32,397 nucleotides of DNA from Gemmatimonadales bacterium (GTDB lineage Bacteria; Gemmatimonadota; Gemmatimonadetes; Gemmatimonadales; GWC2-71-9), in the NCBI GenBank assembly GCA_013813875.1, contig JACCQZ010000362.1:1-32397 (forward strand), given 5' to 3'. Positions 8,650-18,356 of the stretch are shown here, piece by piece (the stretch's first letter is position 1; each line of letters starts with the position of its first letter). Made by a program: the position numbers and the translations under genes. The notes below the pieces were generated by a model, which made no database searches, was not told the origin of the DNA, and saw nothing but the letters and a program-made list of their open reading frames with translations.

Positions 8650-10485
8650 GTGCGCACCGAGCTCAGACTCCTGCGGCTTGTCGCGCCGTACCGGGGCCTG
8701 CTGGCGATCGGCCTCATCACCACTTTCCTCGCTTCGATCTTCGACGGCTTCACCCTCGTCATCCTGATTCCGCTTCTCAAGCACCTGTTCGGCACCGCGG
8801 GAGAGCTGCGCACCGGATCAACCCGGCTGGAGGGCTTCGTGGACCGGCTGATCGAGCCGTTCATCGCCGGCCTCACCCCGAACGAAGTGGCCGGGCGCCT
8901 GGTCGTGGTGCTCGCCGTCAGCCTGCTGCTCAAGAACCTGATGTCCTATACCTCGACCCAGGTCTCGGTCCGGGCCCAGGAGGGGCTGGTTCGCGATCTC
9001 CGGACCCGGATCTTCGCCCATCTTCTCACTCTGGACTTCGGCTACTTCCAACGCACCCGGGCGGGCCAGCTTCTCTCCGGGATCATCACCGAGGTGGATC
9101 AAACCAAGACGGTCATCACCGCGTCGCTGCTCTCGCTCTTCCGGAACGTGGTGGCGGTCGCCGTGACGCTGGTGGTGCTGAGCCAGATCTCCATCCGGCT
9201 CACGCTCCTCATGCTCGCCTTCGTGCCCCTGCTCCTGGTGCTGCTCCAGGCGCTGCTCGGGCGGCTGCGGCGGCACTCGAGGATGCGCACCCACGAGCGG
9301 GGCGAGGTAACCGCCCTGGTGAGCGAGCGGATCGGCGCCATCCGGCTCATCCGCTCCTACGGCGAGGAGCCGAGAGAAGCGGCCCGCTTCGCCCAGCAGG
9401 CCGACCGCTACCGGAAGCAGATCATCCGAACCCAGCGATTTTCCTCGCTCACCAGCCCGGTGAGCGAGGTCTTCTCCGGGTTCCTGGTCATTCTCATCAT
9501 CGGGGCCGGCACCCGGCCCGGGCTTATTGGGCTCTCCGCCCCGCTCGCGCCCGAGGTGATCATTGTTTTCCTCATGGCGGCGCTCAAGCTGACCTCGCCG
9601 CTCAAGACCATCTCATCCTTCCCCGCGGTCATGGCGGTGGCGCTGGCCAGCGCCGAGCGGGTATTCGAGATGCTGGACGAGCGCTCAGCGGAGGTGGACC
9701 GTCCCGGCGAGGTCGAGGCCCGCTTCGAGCGAGATGTCGTTTTCGAAGAGGTCAGCTTCAGCTATGGTGCGGCGGACGACCCGGTGCTGAGCGAGGTGTC
9801 GTTCGTGGTGCCCAAAGGCCGGGTGGTGGCGCTGGTGGGTCCCTCAGGCGCGGGGAAGACGACGCTCGCTGACCTGGTGCCCCGGTTTCACGATCCCACC
9901 TCGGGGCGGATCCTCATGGACGGGGTGCCGCTGACCCGGCTGACCCGCCGCTCGCTCAGAAGCCTGCTGGGGGTGGTGAGTCAGGACACCGTGCTGCTCA
10001 ACGACACCGTGCTCGCCAACATCGCCTACGGTTCGCCCGGCGCCACCCGCGAGCAGGTGGCCGGGGCGGCGCAAGCCGCCAATGCCGACGGATTCATCTC
10101 CCGGTTGCCCGAGGGCTACGACACGATGCTGGGCGAGCGGGGCACCCGGCTCTCCGGCGGGCAGCGACAGCGGATCGCGATTGCCCGCGCACTGCTGCGC
10201 GACCCACCGATACTCATTCTCGATGAAGCCACCAGCGCCCTCGACACCGAGTCGGAGCGGCTGGTGCAGCAGGCGATGGATCGTCTGGTGCAGGAGCGCA
10301 CCGTGCTGGTGATTGCTCACCGCCTGGCCACCGTGCGCGATGCCGACGAGATCGTGGTGCTCGATGCCGGCCGTGTGGTCCAGCGCGGCACCCACGAGGA
10401 GCTGTTCCGCGCCTGCGGCCTCTATCGCCGCCTCTACGACATGCAGTTTCGGGACGAAGAGACTGTGGTCGCGGCGGAGTTGTAA
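8650..10485 (+). CDS. MsbA-type ABC exporter (TM + ATPase)
   Basis: N-terminal TM region; Walker A GPSGAGKTT, signature LSGGQRQRIAIARALL, Walker B ILILDEATSALD; GTG start 2 nt after the porX-like stop. Confidence 0.93.
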   Translation: MRTELRLLRLVAPYRGLLAIGLITTFLASIFDGFTLVILIPLLKHLFGTAGELRTGSTRLEGFVDRLIEPFIAGLTPNEVAGRLVVVLAVSLLLKNLMSYTSTQVSVRAQEGLVRDLRTRIFAHLLTLDFGYFQRTRAGQLLSGIITEVDQTKTVITASLLSLFRNVVAVAVTLVVLSQISIRLTLLMLAFVPLLLVLLQALLGRLRRHSRMRTHERGEVTALVSERIGAIRLIRSYGEEPREAARFAQQADRYRKQIIRTQRFSSLTSPVSEVFSGFLVILIIGAGTRPGLIGLSAPLAPEVIIVFLMAALKLTSPLKTISSFPAVMAVALASAERVFEMLDERSAEVDRPGEVEARFERDVVFEEVSFSYGAADDPVLSEVSFVVPKGRVVALVGPSGAGKTTLADLVPRFHDPTSGRILMDGVPLTRLTRRSLRSLLGVVSQDTVLLNDTVLANIAYGSPGATREQVAGAAQAANADGFISRLPEGYDTMLGERGTRLSGGQRQRIAIARALLRDPPILILDEATSALDTESERLVQQAMDRLVQERTVLVIAHRLATVRDADEIVVLDAGRVVQRGTHEELFRACGLYRRLYDMQFRDEETVVAAEL

Positions 10486-10539
10486 TCGCCGGGGCATTCG
10501 CTACCTTGTCACTGCTGATCGAGTGACCTATGTGAATGA

Positions 10540-11571
10540 GTGAGTTTCGTGACCGCCAACGTAAATACCGCGACAGACGTTGTATCGGAGCTCCGCGCCA
10601 GGGTACGGGTGCTGCTGGTAGGAGCGTTCGACGAAGGAATGCACGCCCATACCGCCCTGCGCCGGCGCGCGCTCGAGCGGCTGGGATACCGGGTGTTCTC
10701 GTTCAACCTCATGGGCGCCGGCGGGTGGCTGAACCGCATCCGCCGGATCGGGCTGCAGGACCGGCTGGCGCGGGCCATCTCCCAGACGGCACCCGCCATC
10801 GTGCTGGTGCTCGACGGCGGTCAGGCCGGCGCCCAGATGGTGGCGGCGCTCAAGCGCGGCAGCAACGCCGTCTGGGTCAACTGGTTCTGCGACGGCCGCC
10901 GGGCTCTCGAAAACATCAAGCCGCTGGCGCCGGCCTACGACGAGGTGTTCGTCGCCGGCAGCGCCCTCGCCGAAGGGCTGGAGGCGCCGGGCCTCCCGCC
11001 GGTGCGCTATCTCGCCGCCGGCTGCGATCCGTCGGTGCACCGTCCCATGCGAGCGCGCGACCAGTTTCGAGCCAACGTGGTATTCGCCGGCACCGCCACG
11101 CCGCACCGCGAGTGGCTGCTCTCGGAGCTGGTCGAGTTCGGGCTGGCGCTCTGGGGGCCGGGGTGGCGCAAGACCAAGCTGCGGGACTACTGCCGGGGCG
11201 AGCTGCTCGATCACTCCGACTACGTGCGGGCCTATGCCGGGAGCTCGGTGGCGGTCAACCTGCAGTGCTCCGACGATGCCGGCGCGAGCGGTGATCCCGG
11301 CTGCAACCGCCGTCTCTTCGAGCTGGCGGCTATTGGGGTGCCCCAGGTGGTCGAAGATCGTCCCGACCTCCACCTGCACTTCCTCGAAGGGTCCGAGGTC
11401 CTGGTCTCCCGCTCGGCCGCCGACCTCAAGAGCCTCACCTCCGATGCCCTGCACGACCGCGCCTGGGCCGAGCAGCTCGCGGCGGGGGCCCGGCAGCGAG
11501 CGCTCACCGAGCACACCTACATGCACCGGATCGCCGCCCTGCTGGCCAGCGCACGAGCCAGTCTGGCGTAG
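10540..11571 (+). CDS. CgeB-like glycosyltransferase family protein
   Basis: RVRVLLVGAFDEGMHAHTALRRRALERLGYRVFSFN..VVFAGTATPHREWLLSEL..LRDYCRGELLDHSDYVRAYAGSSVAVNLQCSDDAGASGDPGCNRRLFELAAIGVPQVVEDRPDL. Confidence 0.8.
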   Translation: MSFVTANVNTATDVVSELRARVRVLLVGAFDEGMHAHTALRRRALERLGYRVFSFNLMGAGGWLNRIRRIGLQDRLARAISQTAPAIVLVLDGGQAGAQMVAALKRGSNAVWVNWFCDGRRALENIKPLAPAYDEVFVAGSALAEGLEAPGLPPVRYLAAGCDPSVHRPMRARDQFRANVVFAGTATPHREWLLSELVEFGLALWGPGWRKTKLRDYCRGELLDHSDYVRAYAGSSVAVNLQCSDDAGASGDPGCNRRLFELAAIGVPQVVEDRPDLHLHFLEGSEVLVSRSAADLKSLTSDALHDRAWAEQLAAGARQRALTEHTYMHRIAALLASARASLA

Positions 11572-11601
11572 GCGGGTGCCGGCGCCACGGCGGTTGCGCT
11601 G

Positions 11602-12438
11602 ATGTCGCGGCCGGTGGGCCCGCGGGGTGTTCGCCTCTCGGTGATCGTCACCACCTACAACAATTCCCACGCCCTCGAGCTGGTACTCGCCGGCCTGGCC
11701 CGGCAATCGGTGGGCGACTATGAGCTGATCGTCGCCGATGACGGCAGCGGGGCCGAGACCGCGTCGGTCATCTCCGAGCACGCTGCTCGCGCGGCGGCGC
11801 CGGTGCGGCACCTGTGGCATCCCGACCAGGGATTCCGCAAATGCGCCATTAGCAATCGCGCGATCCTCGCCGCCGCCGGCGACTACCTGGTGTTCTTCGA
11901 TGGGGACTGCGTCCCGTCGCGACACTGTCTCGCGGTACATCTGGCGGCTGCGCGGACGGACAGCTATCTCGCCGGCGGCGCGGTGCCGCTCACCCGGGAG
12001 CTCGCCGATCGGCTGACGGCTCGAGAGGTCGAGCGGGGAAGACTCGATCGCCTGGGACCCTGGTCTCGGCAGGTGGGCAAGCGGCGGCGGCTCCTGGTGA
12101 GCCGCATCCCGGTCCTCCGCGACTGGATGAACCGCCGGGTGCCGCGGGAGCCGAGTTGGCGGGGAGGAAACTCCTCGGCCTTCGCGGAACACCTGCACCG
12201 GGTCGGGGGTTTCGACGAGCGGTTTACTTATGGCTTCGAGGACGCCGACCTCGGTCACCGGCTGCAGGCGGCGGGAATACACGGGCGGTCGGTGCGATAC
12301 ACCGCTCCGGTCTTTCATCTGGATCATGCGCGCCCCTACGTGCGGGCCGACGAGCTGGCGGCCAACCGGGCGCTGTACCGGGAAAACCGAGCGCGGGGAC
12401 TGAGCCGTACGCTTCACGGCCTCCGGCCCACCGAATGA
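11602..12438 (+). CDS. Glycosyltransferase family 2
   Basis: LSVIVTTYNNSHALELVLAGLARQSVGDYELIVADDGSG..DYLVFFDGDCVPSRHCL..WRGGNSSAFAEHLHRVGGFDERFTYGFEDADLGHRL. Confidence 0.93.
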   Translation: MSRPVGPRGVRLSVIVTTYNNSHALELVLAGLARQSVGDYELIVADDGSGAETASVISEHAARAAAPVRHLWHPDQGFRKCAISNRAILAAAGDYLVFFDGDCVPSRHCLAVHLAAARTDSYLAGGAVPLTRELADRLTAREVERGRLDRLGPWSRQVGKRRRLLVSRIPVLRDWMNRRVPREPSWRGGNSSAFAEHLHRVGGFDERFTYGFEDADLGHRLQAAGIHGRSVRYTAPVFHLDHARPYVRADELAANRALYRENRARGLSRTLHGLRPTE

Positions 12439-13526
12439 CCCTCCGCGTGATGCAGGTGCTGTATCAGGGTGGGGGCGCGGGATCGGTCACCTCGACGTTG
12501 CACCTGAGCCTGGGTCTCGCGCGCGCCGGCGTGCACGTCAGATTCGTCTGTCCACCCGACTCCGAAGTCGAGGCGGCGGCTCGTGCCAGCGGGCTGGAGG
12601 TGCACCCGCTCCGCCTGGCGCACGGCAGCCGGCGGAGCAATGCGGCGGCGCTCGGGGCCTTGCTTGCCCGCCACCCGGTGGACCTGGTCAACTCGCAGAG
12701 CAGCCGCGACCGCGAAGCGCTTACCTGGCTTGCCCTCACCCAAGCGCTGCCGGTGCCGTTCGTGGCTACGCGAAGGCAGATGCCGCTCACTTTCCCGCTG
12801 GAGAACGCCGTCATGAGCCGGATGGCGGCCCGGGTCATCGCCGTGAGTCGGCCGGTGGGCGATGCGCTCCGGCGGCGAGGGACGCCTCGGAGCAAGCTGG
12901 TGGTGATCCACAACGGCCTGGTGCCCGATCGGGTGGACCCGCCGGTGACACCCCAAGATCTGGAGCGCTGGCGCAGCCTCATCGGCTGGGAGTCGGGGCG
13001 GCGCACCATCGGCATCATCGCCCGGCCCAAAGATCAGCGGGTGGTGCTCCGGGCTTTGGAGCGGCTCGAGGTGCCGGTGCGGCTGGTGCTCGCCGGGGTG
13101 GACCCGGAAAGCGCTCTGGCAGCGCGGGCGGCGCGCGCGCCCTCTCGCCACGCCGTCGTCTGTCTGCCGTTTACGCCCGAACTTCGCCCGCTCTACGAGT
13201 TGCTGGAACTGGTGCTGCTGCCCTCCCGCATCGAAGGGCTTTCCCAGGCGCTGTTGGAGGCGATGGCACTGGGAAAGCCGGTCATCGCCTCCCACGCCGG
13301 AGGCAATCCCGATCTCATCACCGACGGAGTGGACGGCCTCCTCGTGCCGGCGCGCAATCCGGCGGCATGGGCCGGCGCGATCGATGTGCTTCTCTCCCAA
13401 CCCGTGCTGGCCCGCCGGTTGGGCGACGCGGGCCGGCGGACGTCCCGCGAGGGCTTCCCGCTGGAGCAGACGGTGGCGCGCACCCGGGCGCTCTATCACG
13501 ACGTGCTCGGGTTGCCGGCCGCTTGA
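12435..13526 (+). CDS. Glycosyltransferase family 4
   Basis: MTLRVMQVLYQGGGAGSVTSTLHLSLGLARAGVHVRFVCPP..VIAVSRPVGDALRRRG..VIHNGL..LLPSRIEGLSQALLEAMALGKPVIASHAGGNPDLITDGVDGLLVP; ATGA overlap with the upstream gene. Confidence 0.9.
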   Translation: MTLRVMQVLYQGGGAGSVTSTLHLSLGLARAGVHVRFVCPPDSEVEAAARASGLEVHPLRLAHGSRRSNAAALGALLARHPVDLVNSQSSRDREALTWLALTQALPVPFVATRRQMPLTFPLENAVMSRMAARVIAVSRPVGDALRRRGTPRSKLVVIHNGLVPDRVDPPVTPQDLERWRSLIGWESGRRTIGIIARPKDQRVVLRALERLEVPVRLVLAGVDPESALAARAARAPSRHAVVCLPFTPELRPLYELLELVLLPSRIEGLSQALLEAMALGKPVIASHAGGNPDLITDGVDGLLVPARNPAAWAGAIDVLLSQPVLARRLGDAGRRTSREGFPLEQTVARTRALYHDVLGLPAA

Positions 13527-13579
13527 GCCTCGATCAGATTTCGCCGGCCAGAGCTTCCGCCTCTCCCAGGGACAGCGCC

Positions 13580-14446
13580 GTGCCCCAGGTATCGGGATTC
13601 ACCATAGTTCGCAACGCCGTCACGCTCGATTTTCCGCTCGAGGCCAGCATTCGCTCGATCCTCCCGGTGTGTGACGAAGTGGTGGTGAACGTGGCGCGGT
13701 CGGCAGATGAAACGCTGGAGGTGGTGCGCTCGATCGGCGACCCCAAAATTCGCATCGTCGAGACCGAGTGGGACATGACGATCAAGAACAAGGTGCTGGG
13801 CGACGAGACGTTGCGCGCCATGCGGGCCTGCCGGTACCCGTGGGGCATCTACATCCAGGCGGACGAGGTGCTGCACGAGCGCGGCGCCGAGTCGCTCCAG
13901 CTCGCGATCCGCGAGCACGACGCCGATCCTCGGGTCGAAGGCCTTCTGGTCAAGTACCTGCATTTCTATGGGGGCACCGATACCGTTGCGGTCAACCGCA
14001 GATGGTATCGGCGTGAGGTGCGGGCGGTGCGGCTCGACCCCGCGCTCGATATCCGGCCGTACCAGGGAGCGCAGGGCTTCAGGGTAGGGTCCAAGTCCAG
14101 AAAGATCCGGGCCCGCCTCACTGACGCCGAGATGTACCACTACGGTTGGGCGCGGCCGGCCCGCGCGCTCCGCGCCAAGCGCGAGGTGAGCCAGGTGCTC
14201 TACCCCTGGTCCCGCGAGCGGGAGAGGAACCGCCCGCTGCTGCCCTGGTTTCCCGGCATCAAGTCGTTCCGGGGCACCCATCCCGCGGCGGTGCGCGAAT
14301 GGGTGGAGGCGCGCCGGAACGACCCCGAACGGCGCATCGAGCCGGCGGCCTTCCGGCCGGAGCACCTCCGGCTCTACGTCTCCGATGCCATCGAGCGCCT
14401 GACGGGGGCGCGGGTGTTCGAGTTCCGCAACTACACGCTGGTGTGA
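13580..14446 (+). CDS. Glycosyltransferase family 2-like protein
   Basis: VPQVSGFTIVRNAVTLDFPLEASIRSILPVCDEVVVNVARSADETLEVVRSIGDPKIRIVETEWD..YPWGIYIQADEVLHE; GTG start. Confidence 0.8.
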   Translation: MPQVSGFTIVRNAVTLDFPLEASIRSILPVCDEVVVNVARSADETLEVVRSIGDPKIRIVETEWDMTIKNKVLGDETLRAMRACRYPWGIYIQADEVLHERGAESLQLAIREHDADPRVEGLLVKYLHFYGGTDTVAVNRRWYRREVRAVRLDPALDIRPYQGAQGFRVGSKSRKIRARLTDAEMYHYGWARPARALRAKREVSQVLYPWSRERERNRPLLPWFPGIKSFRGTHPAAVREWVEARRNDPERRIEPAAFRPEHLRLYVSDAIERLTGARVFEFRNYTLV

Positions 14447-15195
14447 CCACCGCCTCTCCGCCGGCGGAGCGGCTCCCGGTCTACGCCTGCGCCGAGACCC
14501 ATCTGAAGGCCGCCCAGCTCTTCGATGGCTGGCCCCGCGAAGGACGGGTGCTCGAGCTGGCCGCGGGAAGCGGCGCCTTTGCCCAGCGGCTGGCCCAGCT
14601 GGGCTTCTCGGTGGAGGCGTGCGATCTGTATCCGGAACAGTTTCGTGCGCCGGGCATCCCGGTCAAGTTCGCCGATCTCTCCGAGACACTCCCGTACGAT
14701 GACGCCAGCTTCGACATACTCTCCTGCCTGGAGGGGGTGGAGCACCTGGAAGACCAGTTTGCTTTCGTGCGCGAATGCTGGCGCATTCTCCGCCCGGGAG
14801 GCCGACTGCTCTTCTCCACGCCCAACATCCTCGGCCTGGCCTCGCGCTGGCGGTATTTCTGGACCGGTTTCTTTCCCCTGGCCACCCGCCCGATGAACGA
14901 ACAGCAGCGGGCGCCGGTGCACGATCACATCCACCTCATCACCTACTACGAGCTCCGCTACATCCTGCGAACCACCGGCTTCACCATCGAGCAGGTGACC
15001 ACCGACCGGATCCGGAAATACGGACTGCTGCACGGATGGGCGTATCCTCTGGTGCGGCTGGCCACCCGGCTGGCCCTACGGCAAGAGCCCGATGCGGTGC
15101 AGCGCCGAGCCAACGAGGAGATCGCCCGGCACATGCTGTCGCCGGCTCTTCTGTTCGGGCGCACGCTCATGGTGGTAGCAGGGAAGCCCGCCTGA
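14443..15195 (+). CDS. Class I SAM-dependent methyltransferase
   Basis: GRVLELAAGSGAFAQRLAQLGFSVEACDLYPEQF..DASFDILSCLEGVEHLEDQFAFVRECWRILRPGGRLLFSTPNI; GTG start overlapping the previous TGA. Confidence 0.92.
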   Translation: MTTASPPAERLPVYACAETHLKAAQLFDGWPREGRVLELAAGSGAFAQRLAQLGFSVEACDLYPEQFRAPGIPVKFADLSETLPYDDASFDILSCLEGVEHLEDQFAFVRECWRILRPGGRLLFSTPNILGLASRWRYFWTGFFPLATRPMNEQQRAPVHDHIHLITYYELRYILRTTGFTIEQVTTDRIRKYGLLHGWAYPLVRLATRLALRQEPDAVQRRANEEIARHMLSPALLFGRTLMVVAGKPA

Positions 15196-15953
15196 TCTCA
15201 GCGACGCTCCCGCTCACGGTGGTGATTCCCTCGCTCGACGAGGCGAGACAGATCGCCGAGTGCATCGGGCACCTCGGTTGGGTGGACGAAGTGATCCTGG
15301 CGGACGCCGGTTCCACCGACGACACGGTGGAGTTGGCTCGCCGCGCCGGGGCCACTGTTCTGGAGCACACCGGGCCCACGATCGCGGCCCAGCGCAACGC
15401 CGCCATCTCGATGGCGCGCAACCAGTGGGTTTTCGCCCTCGACGCGGACGAGCGGATCACCGACCCGCTCAGACACGAGCTCGCCGAGGTGCTGCGCGCT
15501 CCCGCGCATCCGGTCTATCACGTGCGGCGGCAGAACATCTATCTCGGACGCGAGCTCAATCGCGGCCGTTGGGGCAGGGACTGGGTCGTGCGTCTCTTCA
15601 CTCGCGAGCGGCGCTACATCGAGCGCCGGGTGCATGAGGGGATCGGCCCGGTGGCGCACGCCGGACGCCTCCGCGGCTGCCTTCGCCATGAGCCGTATCG
15701 CGACCTGGCGCATCAGCTCGAGAAGATCGGCCGCTATGCCCGGTGGGGCGCCGAAGACCTCCACGACGGGGGCCAACGTGCGAGCGCGTGGGATCTGAGC
15801 CTGCGGCCACTGGGACGGTTCCTTCGGGCCTATCTCCTCGACGGCCAGTGCCGGGACGGACGCCTCGGTCTGGTGAGCGCCGGACTCGGCGCCTACGGTG
15901 TGTTCCTGAAATACGCCCACCTCTGGACGCTCGACCGGCGGGCCGGGGAATGA
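15192..15953 (+). CDS. Glycosyltransferase family 2 (WaaE/KdtX-like)
   Basis: LPLTVVIPSLDEARQIAECIGHLGWVDEVILADAGSTDDTVELARRAGATVLEHTGPTIAAQRNAAISMARNQWVFALDADERIT..RRQNIYLGRELNRGRWGRDWVVRLF; likely CTG start in CTGA overlap (start uncertain). Confidence 0.88.
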   Translation: MISATLPLTVVIPSLDEARQIAECIGHLGWVDEVILADAGSTDDTVELARRAGATVLEHTGPTIAAQRNAAISMARNQWVFALDADERITDPLRHELAEVLRAPAHPVYHVRRQNIYLGRELNRGRWGRDWVVRLFTRERRYIERRVHEGIGPVAHAGRLRGCLRHEPYRDLAHQLEKIGRYARWGAEDLHDGGQRASAWDLSLRPLGRFLRAYLLDGQCRDGRLGLVSAGLGAYGVFLKYAHLWTLDRRAGE

Positions 15954-17128
15954 ATCACCTCCTTCTGACCTATGATTTCCCTCCCATGGGAGGCGGCATA
16001 GCCCGCATGATGGGAGAGCTGGCCAAGCGCTATCCCGCCGGAGCCCTGACGGTGTCCACCGGCAGTCACCCGCGCTCCTCGGAGGTGGACCGCGCGCTCC
16101 CCAACCGGATTGACCGCGTACCCACGCCGAGCGGGCGGTTGCGAACCGTGCAAGGCCTGATGGCGTGGACCCGCCGCGCGGGAACTCTGGCCCACTCTCT
16201 GAGCCCTCGCTTCGTATGGTGCGGCAACCTGAAGCCTGCCGGGTACCCGGCCAACTGGATTCACCGCAGGGCCGGCACGCCCTACGGCGTCATGCTGTAC
16301 GGAACCGAGCTCCTGCTGCTCCGGCAGCGCATCGGACGCTCGGCTCTCAAGCGCCGCACCGCGCGCGCGCTCCTCGGATCCGCGAGGGTGCTGCTCACCA
16401 TCAGCCGGGCTACCGAGGATCTCTGCCGCCAGGTGCTCGGCGAGCTGGGCTTCGATGGCGGCGGCATGGATGTGCGGGTGGTCCCTCTCGGCACCGACCC
16501 GGAGCGCTTCCGCCCGGGCCGCGATCCCGCATTGGTTCGCTCCCGCTACCGGTTGGAAAGCGGACGCTGGCTCCTCACCGTGGCCCGGCTGGCGGCGCAC
16601 AAGGGAATTGATACCGGGCTGAAGGTGCTGGCGATGCTCCGCGACGAGTACCCCGATCTGCGCTACGCCGTGGTCGGCTCCGGGATAAAGCAGGTCGAAT
16701 TGGAGGCGCTCGCACGAAGGTTGGGCGTCGCCGACCGAGTGCGCTTTCTCACCGAGGTGCCGGACGAGGATCTCCCGGGTCTCTACAATCACGCCGAGCT
16801 CTATCTCGGAGTGTCCCGGCCGGCCGAGCTCATGATCGAGGGATTCGGGATCTCGCTCAGCGAGGCATCCGCCTGCGGCTTGCCGGTCATCGGTGGGCTG
16901 AGCGGCGGCATTCCCGACGCGGTGAGGGATGGCGAGACCGGGCTGCTGGTGGATGCCGGGAGACCCGAAGCGGTGGTGGACGCGGTCCGGCTGCTGCTTC
17001 GCGATCGCGATCTCGCGGGGCGGCTCGGCAGAGGCGGGCGCAAGGCAGTAGAACGGTTCTATAACTGGAACCGGGTCACCGCGGATGTGGTCGGGATCGG
17101 TCAGGAATGCGCAGCGCCCTCACCGTGA
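15950..17128 (+). CDS. Glycosyltransferase family 4
   Basis: MNHLLLTYDFPPMGGGIARMMGELAKRYP..VVPLGTDPERFRPG..LLTVARLAAHKGIDTGLKVLAML..VGSGIKQVELEALARRLGVADRVRFL..MIEGFGISLSEASACGLPVIGG; ATGA overlap. Confidence 0.93.
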   Translation: MNHLLLTYDFPPMGGGIARMMGELAKRYPAGALTVSTGSHPRSSEVDRALPNRIDRVPTPSGRLRTVQGLMAWTRRAGTLAHSLSPRFVWCGNLKPAGYPANWIHRRAGTPYGVMLYGTELLLLRQRIGRSALKRRTARALLGSARVLLTISRATEDLCRQVLGELGFDGGGMDVRVVPLGTDPERFRPGRDPALVRSRYRLESGRWLLTVARLAAHKGIDTGLKVLAMLRDEYPDLRYAVVGSGIKQVELEALARRLGVADRVRFLTEVPDEDLPGLYNHAELYLGVSRPAELMIEGFGISLSEASACGLPVIGGLSGGIPDAVRDGETGLLVDAGRPEAVVDAVRLLLRDRDLAGRLGRGGRKAVERFYNWNRVTADVVGIGQECAAPSP

Positions 17129-17131
17129 GCT

Positions 17132-18214
17132 CTAGGCGGCCGAGTCCTCCGGTACCACCACCGAGTCTTCCGGACGCACGCTGATCGCGTATGTGGGACA
17201 ATTGAGCACCGATGCTCCGTCCATCGGCGACCAGTTCTGGATCGGGGTGAGGACCTCCGCCTTTCCGCGGGCGGCGAGCCGGAACACCTTGGGCGCCTGA
17301 ACCACGCAGGCCCCGCAGCCGACGCAGCGCTCCTCGTCCACCACTACCCGGAGGCGGCGGGTGGGATGCATTCCGCCGCTGAGCGCGTCGAGCCGGGCGC
17401 CCAGCTCGTCAAGGGTCTGCGCGGTTGCCCGGTACCCCTCTTCCATCAGCTCTTCGGTCTTGTCGAACGCGAACATCGAGATGTGGTCTACCCGCGGCTG
17501 CACCAGCACCAACGGCGGTCCCTTCCAGTCCCGCAGCTGGCCCTCGATCTGGGTTTGCATCACGATCTCGAGCCCGCGACTATAGGTGGCGGCAAAGCCT
17601 TCGGTCTCGTCGGCCCGGCGGAGCACGCTGGTGGCCGCGAGGTTGATGGCGAGGATGGGGCCCTCTCCAAGTGAAGCGGCCAGCCGTACCGGGAGGTTCT
17701 CCACTACCGCGCCGTCCACATAGGCGCGGCCGCCGATGGTCTTCGGCGGGAAGATTCCCGGCAGCGCACACGAGGCAGCCACCGCGTCTGCGACCCGCGC
17801 ATCGGAGAGACCGGGGAGACCCCACATGACCTGCATGCCGGAGTGAAGATCGGCGGTGTTGATCAGCAGACGGCGGGAAAGGTCTCGGAAGGTGATGTTG
17901 CCGACCAGGCTCGAGATCAGAGCCTCGAGCGGCTCGCGGCGGTACAAGGCCGGCGCAAGGAGCCGGCGGAAGGCCACGTCGGTCCCGGCCACCTGGAAGA
18001 CGTCCCGCCGGCGCACTTTGAGGGCTCGCGCGGCCATCTGTCGGGTGTTAGCCCCCGCCGCCCAGGCGGCTCCGATCAGGCTTCCGATGCTCGACCCGAC
18101 CACGAGGCTCGGAGTCAGCCCGCGTTCGTCGAGCGCGCGCAACACCCCGATGTGGGCCAGCCCCTTCAGGCCGCCGCCGCTGAGTACTAATGTGAAGGGC
18201 CGGTTAGGTGTCAC
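17132..18214 (-). CDS. Patatin-like phospholipase with C-terminal single-cluster ferredoxin domain
   Basis: FTLVLSGGGLKGLAHIGVLRALDERG..VVGSSIGSLIGA..YVDGAVVENLPV (oxyanion, GxSxG and DGA motifs); C-term VVVDEERCVGCGACVVQAPKVFRL..SVLNCPTYAISV (CxxCxxC...CP). Confidence 0.88.
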   Translation of the reverse strand: MTPNRPFTLVLSGGGLKGLAHIGVLRALDERGLTPSLVVGSSIGSLIGAAWAAGANTRQMAARALKVRRRDVFQVAGTDVAFRRLLAPALYRREPLEALISSLVGNITFRDLSRRLLINTADLHSGMQVMWGLPGLSDARVADAVAASCALPGIFPPKTIGGRAYVDGAVVENLPVRLAASLGEGPILAINLAATSVLRRADETEGFAATYSRGLEIVMQTQIEGQLRDWKGPPLVLVQPRVDHISMFAFDKTEELMEEGYRATAQTLDELGARLDALSGGMHPTRRLRVVVDEERCVGCGACVVQAPKVFRLAARGKAEVLTPIQNWSPMDGASVLNCPTYAISVRPEDSVVVPEDSAA

Positions 18215-18356
18215 GTGGTTGCCGGGACGAAGGTTGCCAACGTAACCTCTTCCCGGGGCCATTTTCGCAAGAATCGTGCGCCGAGCGGCCGGGGCGCGCG
18301 GCTGCAACGGCCTGCGTGTCGCCCCAAGCCCGTGCAACTTCTCTCACGGTACCAAC

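Noticed and set aside
10528-12417. 629-aa minus-strand ORF opposite two glycosyltransferases
   Set aside because: Antisense shadow ORF; the plus-strand frames carry clear glycosyltransferase motifs.
17132-18214. Patatin as a CBASS effector (CapV-like)
   Set aside because: No CD-NTase, E1/E2 or HORMA/TRIP13 genes nearby, and it is fused to a ferredoxin.
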